Source: Pseudomonas protegens
Lineage (GTDB): Bacteria; Pseudomonadota; Gammaproteobacteria; Pseudomonadales; Pseudomonadaceae
Assembly: GCF_003732485.1 (NCBI RefSeq)
Contig: NZ_MOAK01000055.1
Location: forward strand, 108,707-147,346
Direction: 5' to 3'
Length of the DNA stretch: 38,640 bases
The notes beneath the pieces are model-generated. The model was not told the DNA's origin, did not search any database, and saw only the letters and a list, made by a program, of their open reading frames with translations. Numbering within the stretch: the first letter of the stretch is position 1; each line of letters starts with the position of its first letter. This document shows positions 23,364 through 31,215 of this stretch, piece after piece. The translations under genes were made by a program, and so were the position numbers.

Positions 23364-24080
23364 ATGTCGCCCCAACCCCCTACGGCCCTGCCACCCCTGA
23401 GTGCAGAGGCTGAAACACAGCCGCTCCCCCCGGACACCGTTGGACTCAACGCCGATGCCAACCGAGTGCTTTCAGTATTTGACTTCGACGGCACCCTCAC
23501 CCACCACGACAGCTTCGTGCCCTTTCTGAAGTTTGCCTTCGGGCAACGGGAGTTCAACCAACGGATACTCAAGCTGGCACTGCCCAGCCTGGGCTATCTG
23601 ACTCGGCGCGTTGACCGCGACCAACTCAAGGCACAGCTGATCAGCACCTTTCTCAAGGGCATCGAGACGGCATGGCTCCAGCAACAGGCGCAAGCCTTCT
23701 GCCTGAAGTCCTGGACCCGGCTCATGCGCCCGAGTGGACTGCAAGCCGTAGCCGGGGAACTGCGCTCCGGAGCGCTGGTAACCCTGTGCTCGGCGTCGCC
23801 GGCCCTGGTCCTGCAGCCTTTTGCCACACGCCTGGGCGTCAGGCTGATCGGAACCGAACTGGAGGTGGTCGATGGCGTGCTGACCGGCCGCATCGCCGGC
23901 CACAACTGCCGTTGCGAGAACAAGGTGCTACGCCTGGAAAGTGTCTACGGCCCATTGAGCCAATACCGACTCAGGGCCTGGGGCGATACCCGGGGTGACC
24001 GCGAGCTCCTGGCTGCGGCACAGGACGCCCACTGGCGACACTTCCACCCGGCCTGGCGCCGCGGGCTTGGCGCTCGCTGA
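23364..24080 (+). CDS. HAD-superfamily IB hydrolase (SerB-like)
   Basis: With the start at 23364 the product has 238 residues; an in-frame ATG at 23316 has no better signal. Motif I is D40-F-D42-GTLT, with D40 the nucleophile. Motif II is the Ser in TLCSASPALVL, motif III the Lys in CENKVLRLES and motif IV WGDTRGDRELL. The helical cap between residues 45 and 130 fits subfamily IB, which includes phosphoserine phosphatase and related enzymes. Substrate unknown. It follows the HD gene by 104 bases, so a shared transcript is possible. Confidence 0.85.
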   Translation: MSPQPPTALPPLSAEAETQPLPPDTVGLNADANRVLSVFDFDGTLTHHDSFVPFLKFAFGQREFNQRILKLALPSLGYLTRRVDRDQLKAQLISTFLKGIETAWLQQQAQAFCLKSWTRLMRPSGLQAVAGELRSGALVTLCSASPALVLQPFATRLGVRLIGTELEVVDGVLTGRIAGHNCRCENKVLRLESVYGPLSQYRLRAWGDTRGDRELLAAAQDAHWRHFHPAWRRGLGAR

Positions 24081-24270
24081 CACCCGCCGCCCCCACACAA
24101 AGCACCCGACCAACGGCAAACGGCCAGGAAAAAGATTCGCTATACCCAACAGCAGGCGCCCCGGCGGCCATAGGCCACAGGGCGCTCGCGACGGTAAATA
24201 GCCTGAGAACAAGAGCAGCCTCGCAGACCAGGGACAAAGAACCGCCTACACAAGGAGAGGGTCTGCCACG

Positions 24271-25176
24271 ATGAAAACCAATGGCTATCTGCTGCGTACG
24301 CTGGGCGTGTTGCTCGCGACCGGAGCACCCGCCGCCCTACTTCTGAGTCACCCCAATCCTCCCCCTTACCTGGCAGTTGCACCTGCATTCGATTGGCCGC
24401 GCCTAAGCGCCTGGGCCAGTTGCCTGGCCGGCCTGTTCGTCTTGTTCGTCCTCGCCGGCCTGCGAATTCGCGGCCGGGTACTAGGAGTGCTGATCGACGA
24501 GCGCAACCGCTACTCGCTGTCACGCCTGCAAATGACCCTGTGGACCCTGCTGGTGCTGGCCACCCTGTATACGGTGTATATCGGCAACATTGTCCGGGGG
24601 AATGCCACTACAGCGCTGATGGTGGACTTGGACTACAACCTGATCGCGTTGATGGGCTTCAGCCTGGCCAGCTTCGTCACTGCCCCCATGGCCTTGAACC
24701 GCAAGGCCGAGCAACCCGCAGACAATAGCGCTCTGGCAGCCACCGGGCAGCAGTTGCTCGACAGCCAGAGCCTGGTCGCACTGCCATCGGCCAAGGGACA
24801 GGTACTGATGAAGAGCGACCCGAAGGATGCACGATTGGCCGACCTGATTCGCGGCGAGGACGTGACCAATGGCGCCATCGTCGATCTGCCGCGCCTGCAG
24901 ATGCTGCTGATCACCATGGTGGTGGTGTTTGTCTATGGCGCCGCCGTCGGCCATAGCCTGGGCTCCGGCAGTTGGGTGCTGGAGGTGTTGCCGAAACTGC
25001 ACAACACACTGCTGTTGCTGGCCCTGATCAGCCACAGCGGCTACGTGGCGGGCAAATTGATCCCCAGTAACCTCAATCCTTCCGCCCTTCTTCCGGGGCC
25101 TACCGTCCAGAGCGACCCGCCAGGCAGCGTAGCCGCTCCACGGAGCCAGCCCCAAGCCGGACTCACTCCGCCATAG
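24271..25176 (+). CDS. Multi-span inner-membrane protein, function unknown
   Basis: The 301-residue protein starts after AAGGAGAGG. Hydrophobic segments lie near residues 8-25, 47-65, 86-105, 120-140, about 213-230 and 240-258. The loop between the fourth and fifth is long and polar, and the C-terminus is Pro-rich (SNLNPSALLPGPTVQSDP). A conserved-looking RYSLSRLQMTLWTLLVL segment is present, but I do not recognise the family. Its 3' end overlaps the HxlR gene by 14 bases on the opposite strand. Confidence 0.7.
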   Translation: MKTNGYLLRTLGVLLATGAPAALLLSHPNPPPYLAVAPAFDWPRLSAWASCLAGLFVLFVLAGLRIRGRVLGVLIDERNRYSLSRLQMTLWTLLVLATLYTVYIGNIVRGNATTALMVDLDYNLIALMGFSLASFVTAPMALNRKAEQPADNSALAATGQQLLDSQSLVALPSAKGQVLMKSDPKDARLADLIRGEDVTNGAIVDLPRLQMLLITMVVVFVYGAAVGHSLGSGSWVLEVLPKLHNTLLLLALISHSGYVAGKLIPSNLNPSALLPGPTVQSDPPGSVAAPRSQPQAGLTPP

Positions 25177-25648
25177 CCATCAGTCGCTGACGCATGCCGG
25201 CGCTGGCGGCGGGCCCCGCCTGCACCGTACACGCCTGCAACGGCACCAGATGACCATCGGCAACATCCACCATCACTGGCTGCACAGGTCGTCCGCTTTC
25301 ACGTTCGACCAGTTGCACGCTTTCGCCCTCGGGCGCGTAGTGAAGATTGCCCCAAGCTACGAAGGCCATGAGCACGACACGGAAATCCTCGCCCTTGGCA
25401 GTGGGCACATATTGATAGCGCAAGGGCCGTTCACTGTAGGCCTGACGTTCCAGCAGCCCCGCTTCCACCAGGGAGTTCAGGCGCCGGGTCAGCATGTTCG
25501 GGGCGATCTCCAGGCTGCGGGAAAATTCGTCGAAGCGTCTCAGGCCGTGCAGCGCGTCGCGCATGATCAAGATGCTCCACCATTCGCCGACTCGCTCCAG
25601 GCTGCGGGCAATGGGACATTCAGCGTCGATCAGACTTTTTCGTTGCAT
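25163..25648 (-). CDS. HxlR-family transcriptional regulator
   Basis: The 161-residue protein has the HxlR winged helix: CPIARSLERVGEWWSILIMR, DALHGLRRFDEF and RSLEIAPNMLTRRLNSLVEAGLLER in the first 75 residues (all with the family's spacing), including the N-terminal Cys that senses oxidants or electrophiles in some members. The C-terminal 60 residues are an extension. It diverges from the FabF-type gene across a 116-base gap and probably controls it. The inducing signal is unknown. Confidence 0.9.
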   Translation of the reverse strand: MQRKSLIDAECPIARSLERVGEWWSILIMRDALHGLRRFDEFSRSLEIAPNMLTRRLNSLVEAGLLERQAYSERPLRYQYVPTAKGEDFRVVLMAFVAWGNLHYAPEGESVQLVERESGRPVQPVMVDVADGHLVPLQACTVQAGPAASAGMRQRLMAMAE

Positions 25649-25764
25649 GACGGGCTCCTGCGATGCACCTCGGTATTTGTGGATTCGGATGTTACTTTCA
25701 TGATGATAGTATCGTCCACGTTTCGTTGTTCCCCACGCAAACCAACTGAAGGAGCAGGACCCGC

Positions 25765-27033
25765 ATGAGTAAACGCATCGTAGTCACCGGTATGGGCGCA
25801 ATCACTCCACTGGGTTGTGGGGTCGAGCAGGTCTGGCAGCGCTTGCTGGCGGGACAATCCGGAATTCGTCAATTGCCGGAAGAGTTTATCCAGGATCTGC
25901 CCACCACCATTGGCGGCCAGGTGCCCGACGCGCTCGAGGACCCCCAGGCCGGCTTCAACCCGGACCAGCTGCTGGCTCCCAAGGAACAGCGCAAGATGGA
26001 CCGTTTCATCCTCTTCGCCCTGGCAGCGGCGGAAGAAGCCCTGGCCCAGGCCCACTGGAAACCCGATACCCCCAAGGCCCAGGAACGTACAGCCACCATC
26101 ATTGCCTCGGGTGTAGGGGGCTTCCCGGCCATCGCCGATGCCGTGCGAACCACCGACAACAAGGGCCCGCGGCGTCTATCACCGTTCACCATTCCTTCAT
26201 TCCTGAGCAATATGGCCGCAGGTCATGTTTCGATCCGCCACGGCCTCAAGGGCCCACTGGGAGCGCCGGTCACCGCTTGTGCTGCCGGGGTCCAGGCCAT
26301 TGGCGACGCCGCGCGGATGATCCGCGCCGGTGAAATCGACATCGCCGTCTGTGGCGGAGCTGAGGCGGCGATTCATCGGGTCAGCCTGGGTGGCTTCGCC
26401 GCAGCTCGGGCCCTGTCCAGCGAGTACAACGACACCCCGGAACGGGCTTCACGCCCCTTCGATCAGGCACGGGATGGCTTTGTCATGGGTGAAGGGGCCG
26501 GGCTGCTGGTCATCGAGGAACTGGAACATGCCCTGGCTCGGGGCGCACAACCCATTGCGGAGCTGGTGGGCTATGGCACCAGCGCCGACGCCTACCACAT
26601 GACCGCGGGCCCGGAAGATGGTGACGGCGCCCGGCGGGCCATGCAGCAGGCCCTGCGCCAGGCCGGCGTACAAGCCTCCCAGGTCCAGCACCTGAATGCC
26701 CATGCCACCTCCACGCCGGTGGGCGACAAGGGCGAACTCGCCGCCATCAGGACTGTATTCGGCAGCGGCAGCGGCCTGGCCATCAGCGCCACCAAGTCTG
26801 CTACGGGCCATCTGCTGGGTGCCGCCGGAGGGATCGAGGCGATCTTTGCCATCCTTGCCCTGCGTGACCAGATCGCGCCTGCGACCCTCAATCTGGACAA
26901 CCCGGACAGCGCCGCCGAGGGCCTTGACCTGGTGCGCGGCGAGGCACGCAAAGTGGCCATGGAATATGCACTGTCCAATGGTTTCGGCTTTGGTGGGGTC
27001 AATGCCAGCGTGCTGTTCAAGCGCTGGCAATAA
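25765..27033 (+). CDS. Beta-ketoacyl-ACP synthase II (FabF-type), stand-alone copy
   Basis: The 422-residue thiolase-fold condensing enzyme has its catalytic set intact: C172 (TACAAGVQ), H313 (NAHATSTPVGD), K344 and H349 (KSATGHLLGAAGG). The glycine-rich NGFGFGGVNAS end is also normal. FabF elongates acyl-ACP with malonyl-ACP in the cytoplasm. Length and order fit KAS II, not KAS III or a polyketide synthase. It is not beside acpP/fabG/fabD, so it is an extra copy; its divergent HxlR neighbour suggests conditional use. AAGGAG lies 12 bases before the ATG. Confidence 0.92.
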   Translation: MSKRIVVTGMGAITPLGCGVEQVWQRLLAGQSGIRQLPEEFIQDLPTTIGGQVPDALEDPQAGFNPDQLLAPKEQRKMDRFILFALAAAEEALAQAHWKPDTPKAQERTATIIASGVGGFPAIADAVRTTDNKGPRRLSPFTIPSFLSNMAAGHVSIRHGLKGPLGAPVTACAAGVQAIGDAARMIRAGEIDIAVCGGAEAAIHRVSLGGFAAARALSSEYNDTPERASRPFDQARDGFVMGEGAGLLVIEELEHALARGAQPIAELVGYGTSADAYHMTAGPEDGDGARRAMQQALRQAGVQASQVQHLNAHATSTPVGDKGELAAIRTVFGSGSGLAISATKSATGHLLGAAGGIEAIFAILALRDQIAPATLNLDNPDSAAEGLDLVRGEARKVAMEYALSNGFGFGGVNASVLFKRWQ

Positions 27034-27056
27034 CGCTTCGAGAAGACGGACTCAAT

Positions 27057-27092
27057 GTTGAGGTTTCAGCCGCAACAGGCTGAAACCTCAAC
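27057..27092. terminator. Perfect 15-bp inverted repeat between convergent genes
   Basis: GTTGAGGTTTCAGCC and its exact complement, six-base loop, between the FabF gene and the convergent CigR gene. No T run follows, so it may be a bidirectional terminator without tract or an RNA-stabilising hairpin. Confidence 0.65.
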
Positions 27093-27103
27093 AGGCCCGT
27101 CAA

Positions 27104-27556
27104 TCAGTTGAGGACGTCATTGAGCACTTCGTAGATGATCCCGCTGGCGATGGCCACCAGAATCAGGTCAGTTCCGGCCTGCCGCCATTCATAACCGTCA
27201 TAGCGAGGAAGCTGTCCCAGCAGTCGATGGTCCAGCTTCTTGGCAATGCCCGGGGGCAGAGGTTTGCCCCGGGCCAGGTTTTTCTGGATGCCTGGGGGCA
27301 ATGCCGGCCCCGGGCTCCAATAGTCACGGTGCCCACCCAATATGCCCAGGACACTGCCGCGGTCGACACTGGGACCATGACTCCAGTCATCGGCGCCTGA
27401 CTTCTTGCCCTTGCCATGCCCACCCTGATCATCCTGCGAGCTGTGTTTGGAGTGCCCCTGCCCCTTGCCATTTCCAGGGTCGGCCAACGCCATAGGGGAA
27501 GCGCCAGCCAGGAGCAAGCCGGCAAGAACAACGATCAACGAACGGGACTTGAGCAT
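27104..27556 (-). CDS. CigR-like exported protein
   Basis: The 150-residue protein has a signal peptide (SLIVVLAGLLLAGASPMALA) and a Gly/His/Lys-rich stretch. The C-terminal part carries LPPGIQKNLARGKPLPPGIA then a hydrophobic LILVAIASGIIYEVLNDVL. The duplicated LPPGI..L..GKPLPPG segment and the end match the CigR/RcnB-like family. CigR is an anti-virulence regulator in Salmonella; in Pseudomonas the role is unknown. It stands alone. Confidence 0.8.
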   Translation of the reverse strand: MLKSRSLIVVLAGLLLAGASPMALADPGNGKGQGHSKHSSQDDQGGHGKGKKSGADDWSHGPSVDRGSVLGILGGHRDYWSPGPALPPGIQKNLARGKPLPPGIAKKLDHRLLGQLPRYDGYEWRQAGTDLILVAIASGIIYEVLNDVLN

Positions 27557-27674
27557 GCCGGTTCTCCTTGGGAAGCCAAGTTCACACTCAACTGTAGACG
27601 TTAGTTTCTGTCATTGATCGAAGATCAGGCACATAGCGCCCCGCCGCCATCAGTGCTCATCAGCCAGCTGAAGA

Positions 27675-27908
27675 TCAAAGTGTGCAGCTGTACTGATACT
27701 CCAAGGGAAACATCAGCGTATCCACCACGCCGGAAAATGGAGCATCCAACGCCAGAAACGGCCAGAGCACACCGTTGTTCTCCTTAGCCAATGCCCAATC
27801 CATGCGCACGCCGATATAGGGGCAGCTCAAGGGTGTAGTGCGAGTAATCAGGGCCGTGCATCCATTCAAGACAAAGATCAACACCAGCAACAACAGGCTT
27901 CGCAACAC
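27675..27908 (-). CDS. YceK/YidQ-family lipoprotein
   Basis: The 77-residue product has a lipoprotein signal with lipobox LNGC. The short mature part (PYIGVRMDWAL, then LDAPFSGVVDTLMFPLEY) is characteristic of the YceK/YidQ family, whose D-x-P-x-S-x-x-x-D-T-x-x-x-P motif is present. Outer- or inner-membrane lipoprotein of unknown role. It is a single gene. Confidence 0.85.
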   Translation of the reverse strand: MLRSLLLLVLIFVLNGCTALITRTTPLSCPYIGVRMDWALAKENNGVLWPFLALDAPFSGVVDTLMFPLEYQYSCTL

Positions 27909-27983
27909 ACAACTTCCTTATTACATTCATGGCATGAGCGCTATGGACTCGGCGCCAGAGGCCGAGACTGCGGCTCCTGGCTA

Positions 27984-28523
27984 TCAGGCCTTGTAGTCGC
28001 AATGGATTTGCAGGCTTTCCGTGTGATTGCGATGAATCTCGAAACCGTAGCGCTGCAGAAGGCCCTTGACCTCATCAACGACCGCCGCGTATCGCCCTTG
28101 CAACTGACGTTGCCGCGCCGGCGAGGTAAACACTCCCAGTGGCAGAAAGCGCAGGCGCTTGCCATCCAAGACAATGGACACATCGATATGAGTGCCATCC
28201 ACATCATGGCCATTGGAACCGAAGATATCCTCCAGCTCCTCTTTACGCCCCGGATAACACAGGCAGAACAACCTGATCCCCAGCCAGCGTGACAGCGTCC
28301 TGAAAAAACCCAGGTAACTGCTTTTGCTCTCGTAGCCCCGGGTCACCAGCAACTGTACCGAACGCGGCAGGCTGGACTGGACCTTGAGCAGCTGCACAAA
28401 GACTTCGCGCTCCATCAACACCTTTGCAGACGGCCAGCGCGGCCCCACCCTCAAGCCTTGGTTGTCGCCCTTCTTGAGTATCAGCATGCAGGTTGCCCCT
28501 GGTCCTTTTTTCACGGGCCGCAA
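27984..28523 (-). CDS. Conserved protein, possible M15-like peptidase fold
   Basis: The 179-residue protein has no signal peptide. It contains VTRGYESKSSYLGFFRTLSR, then FGSNGHDVDGTHIDVSIV and near the end ESLQIHCDY. The S-N-G-H-x6-D spacing and a later His resemble the zinc site of M15 D-Ala-D-Ala peptidases (S-x-H-x-x-G-x-A-x-D ... H). The match is short, and without a signal peptide a cell-wall role is doubtful. Treat it as a conserved unknown with a possible metal site. It follows the YceK-like gene on the same strand order but 75 bases apart. Confidence 0.5.
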   Translation of the reverse strand: MRPVKKGPGATCMLILKKGDNQGLRVGPRWPSAKVLMEREVFVQLLKVQSSLPRSVQLLVTRGYESKSSYLGFFRTLSRWLGIRLFCLCYPGRKEELEDIFGSNGHDVDGTHIDVSIVLDGKRLRFLPLGVFTSPARQRQLQGRYAAVVDEVKGLLQRYGFEIHRNHTESLQIHCDYKA

Positions 28524-28637
28524 TGGTACACAGAGCTGCCGCAGGCGTGCTGAAAATTCAAAACCGCAAACCGTTGTCCGCCCGAGTGCGCGCCATCTTC
28601 TCCCAGTGACAGCGCACCCGCCGTTTAGTTAAACTGA

Positions 28638-28656
28638 TAATGGCTCATAGCCATTA
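28638..28656. promoter_or_regulatory. Inverted repeat upstream of the small gene at 28686
   Basis: TAATGGC / GCCATTA with a five-base spacer, 30 bases before the start codon. Size and place suit an operator. Confidence 0.4.
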
Positions 28657-28685
28657 CTTATAAGCACAGTGACCACAGGGGCTGT

Positions 28686-28931
28686 ATGTACGATTTAACG
28701 AATCTGGTCATAGTCGATAGCCGCTTTGGATTGAATGTCCTGCAAGTCACCGCAGACCTGGTGGCGGGCGCCCTGGATGAACTCCTGGCCAATTGCGCAG
28801 GCGGCGCCAACATCACCCAAAAGCTGGATTACTCCATCCTGACGATCTATCAGGACAAGCTTGCAGCCGCCATTCGCGACATGAGCCTTCCGCCCCTGTC
28901 ATCGCCTTCCCCGACCGATAGCCTTTGCTGA
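28686..28931 (+). CDS. Small hypothetical protein (81 residues)
   Basis: The product reads MYDLTNLVIVDSRFGLNVLQ then VTADLVAGALDELLANC and ends in a Ser/Pro tail. It has no signal peptide and no recognised motif. Codon use is normal for the genome and an inverted repeat lies upstream, so it is probably real. The 28932-29260 stretch after it shows no gene. Confidence 0.5.
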   Translation: MYDLTNLVIVDSRFGLNVLQVTADLVAGALDELLANCAGGANITQKLDYSILTIYQDKLAAAIRDMSLPPLSSPSPTDSLC

Positions 28932-29260
28932 AGCTGTTGGTATCCACCAGGGAAACGGCATGAGCTGCTCCGTCACCTAGGCCTTCACCTCAGGCAGCGC
29001 TTGCGAGTCGATACAAAGGACTCCCGATTCCGCAAAGTGGCCGCTGCAATCCGCTGTCGCGGCCTGGGTCCGAATCACTGTCAATGGAACACCAGCATCA
29101 GGTACCCGCTTGGCAGACAACATCCAGGTTCCGCACTAACCGATGGCCGGGCTTGCGGCGCCCCCCGCGGGAAACGCGCAACATCGGTCACCTGGAACCT
29201 TTTCCCTCAATGAGGATCAGTGCTGCACATTTTCCAATCACACAGTGAGCGAGTGCCAGC

Positions 29261-29410
29261 ATGGCCCTGAGAAAAACCGTCCTCTACATTGCATTGGTCT
29301 GCGTCGGCTTCTTTGCCGGGTACGCGGCAAAACCAACAAGCGGACTGCAGGTCACCGCCGGACAACTGATAAGTTGCGGCAAAAGCACCATGCCGACTAT
29401 TGAGATGTGA
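29261..29410 (+). CDS. Small single-span membrane protein (49 residues)
   Basis: A 49-codon frame starts at 29261 after GAGCGA. A basic start (MALRKTVLY) is followed by a membrane span (IALVCVGFFAGYAA) and a polar tail with one more Cys (QLISCGKSTM). This is a normal layout for a small inner-membrane or secreted protein. No family known. Confidence 0.45.
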   Translation: MALRKTVLYIALVCVGFFAGYAAKPTSGLQVTAGQLISCGKSTMPTIEM

Positions 29411-29508
29411 TTGCCAGGCAACTCAGCACTCGATGACAGAGCATCCGAGACTCAGCAATACCGGCTCGATCCACAGCGACAGTCGCCAGCATCAGGCCGT
29501 CGGAAACG

Positions 29509-29532
29509 AAAAAGCCCGGCAAGCGAGCCGGG
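29509..29532 (-). terminator. Terminator of the minus-strand HEPN-like gene
   Basis: Seven-base stem GCCCGGC / GCCGGGC (minus strand) followed by five T, 20 bases after the stop at 29553. Confidence 0.9.
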
Positions 29533-29552
29533 CCATACACAAATCTGAAGAC

Positions 29553-29966
29553 TTACTTGGAAGACATGAACAGCCAAGCTACAACAGCCGCGCCGGCCAC
29601 CATATAGGTACCGACCGTCCTGGTCTTCTCCCAGCCATCCTTCTCGGCCCAGGGCTTGCCTGGCTCAGGAGCAACCTTCGGGTCTTTGTGCTTGGCCTGC
29701 TTGGCTGTAATCGAAGCCACAAGCTGCTTCAAGTAAGCGACTACTTCAGCCCCGCCCTTGCAGAAGCCTTGAAGATCCACCTCAACCACGCTCTCATGAA
29801 CCGCCTTGTTGCGTACGCTGGCAATCCAGCGGATCTTTTTCGCCATCGGCGGGCTGATCATTCCCTCAATGGAACTGAGTTTTTCATGCAGCCCTCGACC
29901 AGTTGCTCCCAATTGCACAAGCAATGATTCGACCTCTGTCGAGATATCCAGTATCTGGCCCCGCAT
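29553..29966 (-). CDS. Small HEPN/DUF4145-like protein with C-terminal membrane span
   Basis: The 137-residue protein starts at 29966 after AAGGGAGAG; longer in-frame starts lack a site. A helical N-terminal half ends in KIRWIASVRNKAVHES, the R-N-x-x-V-H signature of DUF4145/HEPN-like helical bundles. A polar linker (QAKHKDPKVAPEPGKPW) and a membrane span (TYMVAGAAVVAWLFMSSK) follow. The C-terminal anchor is unusual for the fold. It is a single gene with its own terminator. Role unknown; a membrane-bound HEPN effector is conceivable. Confidence 0.6.
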   Translation of the reverse strand: MRGQILDISTEVESLLVQLGATGRGLHEKLSSIEGMISPPMAKKIRWIASVRNKAVHESVVEVDLQGFCKGGAEVVAYLKQLVASITAKQAKHKDPKVAPEPGKPWAEKDGWEKTRTVGTYMVAGAAVVAWLFMSSK

Positions 29967-30194
29967 CCCGCTCTCCCTTTTGAGTGGCGGCACTTTAACA
30001 CCGGGATTGTGCACGCCCAAGGTACTGATCGTGCAGACGGCCATCCTTCGCAGGCTTCGCGCCCCCAATCGATAACGGCAATGAGCCATTAGCACATCCG
30101 CCCTAATCGACCATCGTTGCCGGCCACACCTATATTCATTCCTCTGAACGGCCCCACGCGGCCGAGGACAATATCCCTCAAGGAACGAAATACC

Positions 30195-30755
30195 ATGGCG
30201 ATATCCTTCCCCTCCGCCAGGTGGCTGCCACTATCCCTGATTCTGCTATGTACCAGCGCCATGGCGCAAAACAGCCCTCAAGGTGATTACTGGATCGTCT
30301 ACGGCAAGGGCGAGCGTTATCACAACGAGGTATTCGTTGCCGATGCCGCCGGCATCCTGCAAAAGCCCCAGGGGGTGCAGTCGGCCATGATCATGCAGAT
30401 CTTCGAAGACCCGGCGATGCCCGTGCTGGTGGCCTACGAGATCCAGTACAAGTGCAAGGAGCGCAAGGTGCGCTTCGACAGCGCCCGAGCCATGCGCCGC
30501 TTCGACCACGCCATGAAAGACGTGACCACCGCCCAGGGCTGGATCGCCCCGAAAGACTACTGGCTGCAGCGCAGCTTCGCCTTCGTCTGCGCAGCAGGCA
30601 ACCGCGAAAACAACCAGATGCTGCCAATGGGCAAAATGGCCGCCGGCCGCATGGTCGAGACCGTCCAGGCCATGTTCCAGCAACTGTATGGCATACAGGC
30701 CAACAGCGAGGCCGTGCAGAGCCTGGACGCAATGCTCGGCAACAGCCCGCAATGA
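30195..30755 (+). CDS. Exported hypothetical protein, first of a three-gene set
   Basis: The start at 30195 follows AAGGA (30179-30183) and gives a signal peptide ending SAMAQN. The mature protein (about 160 residues) contains [20 protein letters not shown] and two Cys in IQYKCKERK and FAFVCAAG. No family is recognised. The stop lies 11 bases before the next gene's ATG, whose AAGGAGG overlaps it, so the two are co-expressed. Confidence 0.7.
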   Translation: MAISFPSARWLPLSLILLCTSAMAQNSPQGDYWIVYGKGERYHNEVFVADAAGILQKPQGVQSAMIMQIFEDPAMPVLVAYEIQYKCKERKVRFDSARAMRRFDHAMKDVTTAQGWIAPKDYWLQRSFAFVCAAGNRENNQMLPMGKMAAGRMVETVQAMFQQLYGIQANSEAVQSLDAMLGNSPQ

Positions 30756-30766
30756 AGGAGGCCGTC

Positions 30767-31156
30767 ATGACCCGGCACCTACTTGCCCTCGGCCTGCTGT
30801 TGCCTTTGCTGAGCGGCTGCATTCCCACCCTCCCGGAATACATGGCCGGCCAGCAATGGAAGGGACGCGATGCCAAGGAAGCCATCGACTTCTTCGGCCC
30901 GCCCGGACGCATGCAGCCCTCCCCCGACCGCAGCGAGGTGCAAATGCAGTGGTACCGCGACACCTCCTACGTGAAAAAGGAAGTGGTCGGCAGCTCCAGC
31001 GAGATGCAGGGCGGCGTGATGGTCCACACCAACTACTGGGACGACGTCACCCACACCAGCGGCTGCACCCTCTCCATGACTGTCGACAAGGCCAGACAGA
31101 TCAAGGACTTCTCCATTCGTGGCCGCTGCACCGGCGTGGCCCTGGCGCCGCAGTGA
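30767..31156 (+). CDS. Small lipoprotein
   Basis: The start at 30767 follows AAGGAGG by five bases. The 129-residue product has a lipobox (LLPLLSGC) and a beta-rich mature part: KGRDAKEAIDFFGPPGRMQP, YRDTSYVKKE and two Cys (SGCTLSM and GRCTGVA). The DAKEAIDFFGPP-x-R segment recalls SmpA/BamE-like lipoproteins but is too short to assign. Second gene of the set. Confidence 0.7.
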   Translation: MTRHLLALGLLLPLLSGCIPTLPEYMAGQQWKGRDAKEAIDFFGPPGRMQPSPDRSEVQMQWYRDTSYVKKEVVGSSSEMQGGVMVHTNYWDDVTHTSGCTLSMTVDKARQIKDFSIRGRCTGVALAPQ

Positions 31157-31215
31157 CTGGCCCGACATAGATCGCCCGCAGAGTACGATCGCCCATGGCT
31201 TTCAAGGATTGCTAC

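Noticed and set aside
28002-28292. Plus-strand frame opposite the possible M15-like gene
   Set aside because: Shadow of the minus-strand gene; no initiation signal.
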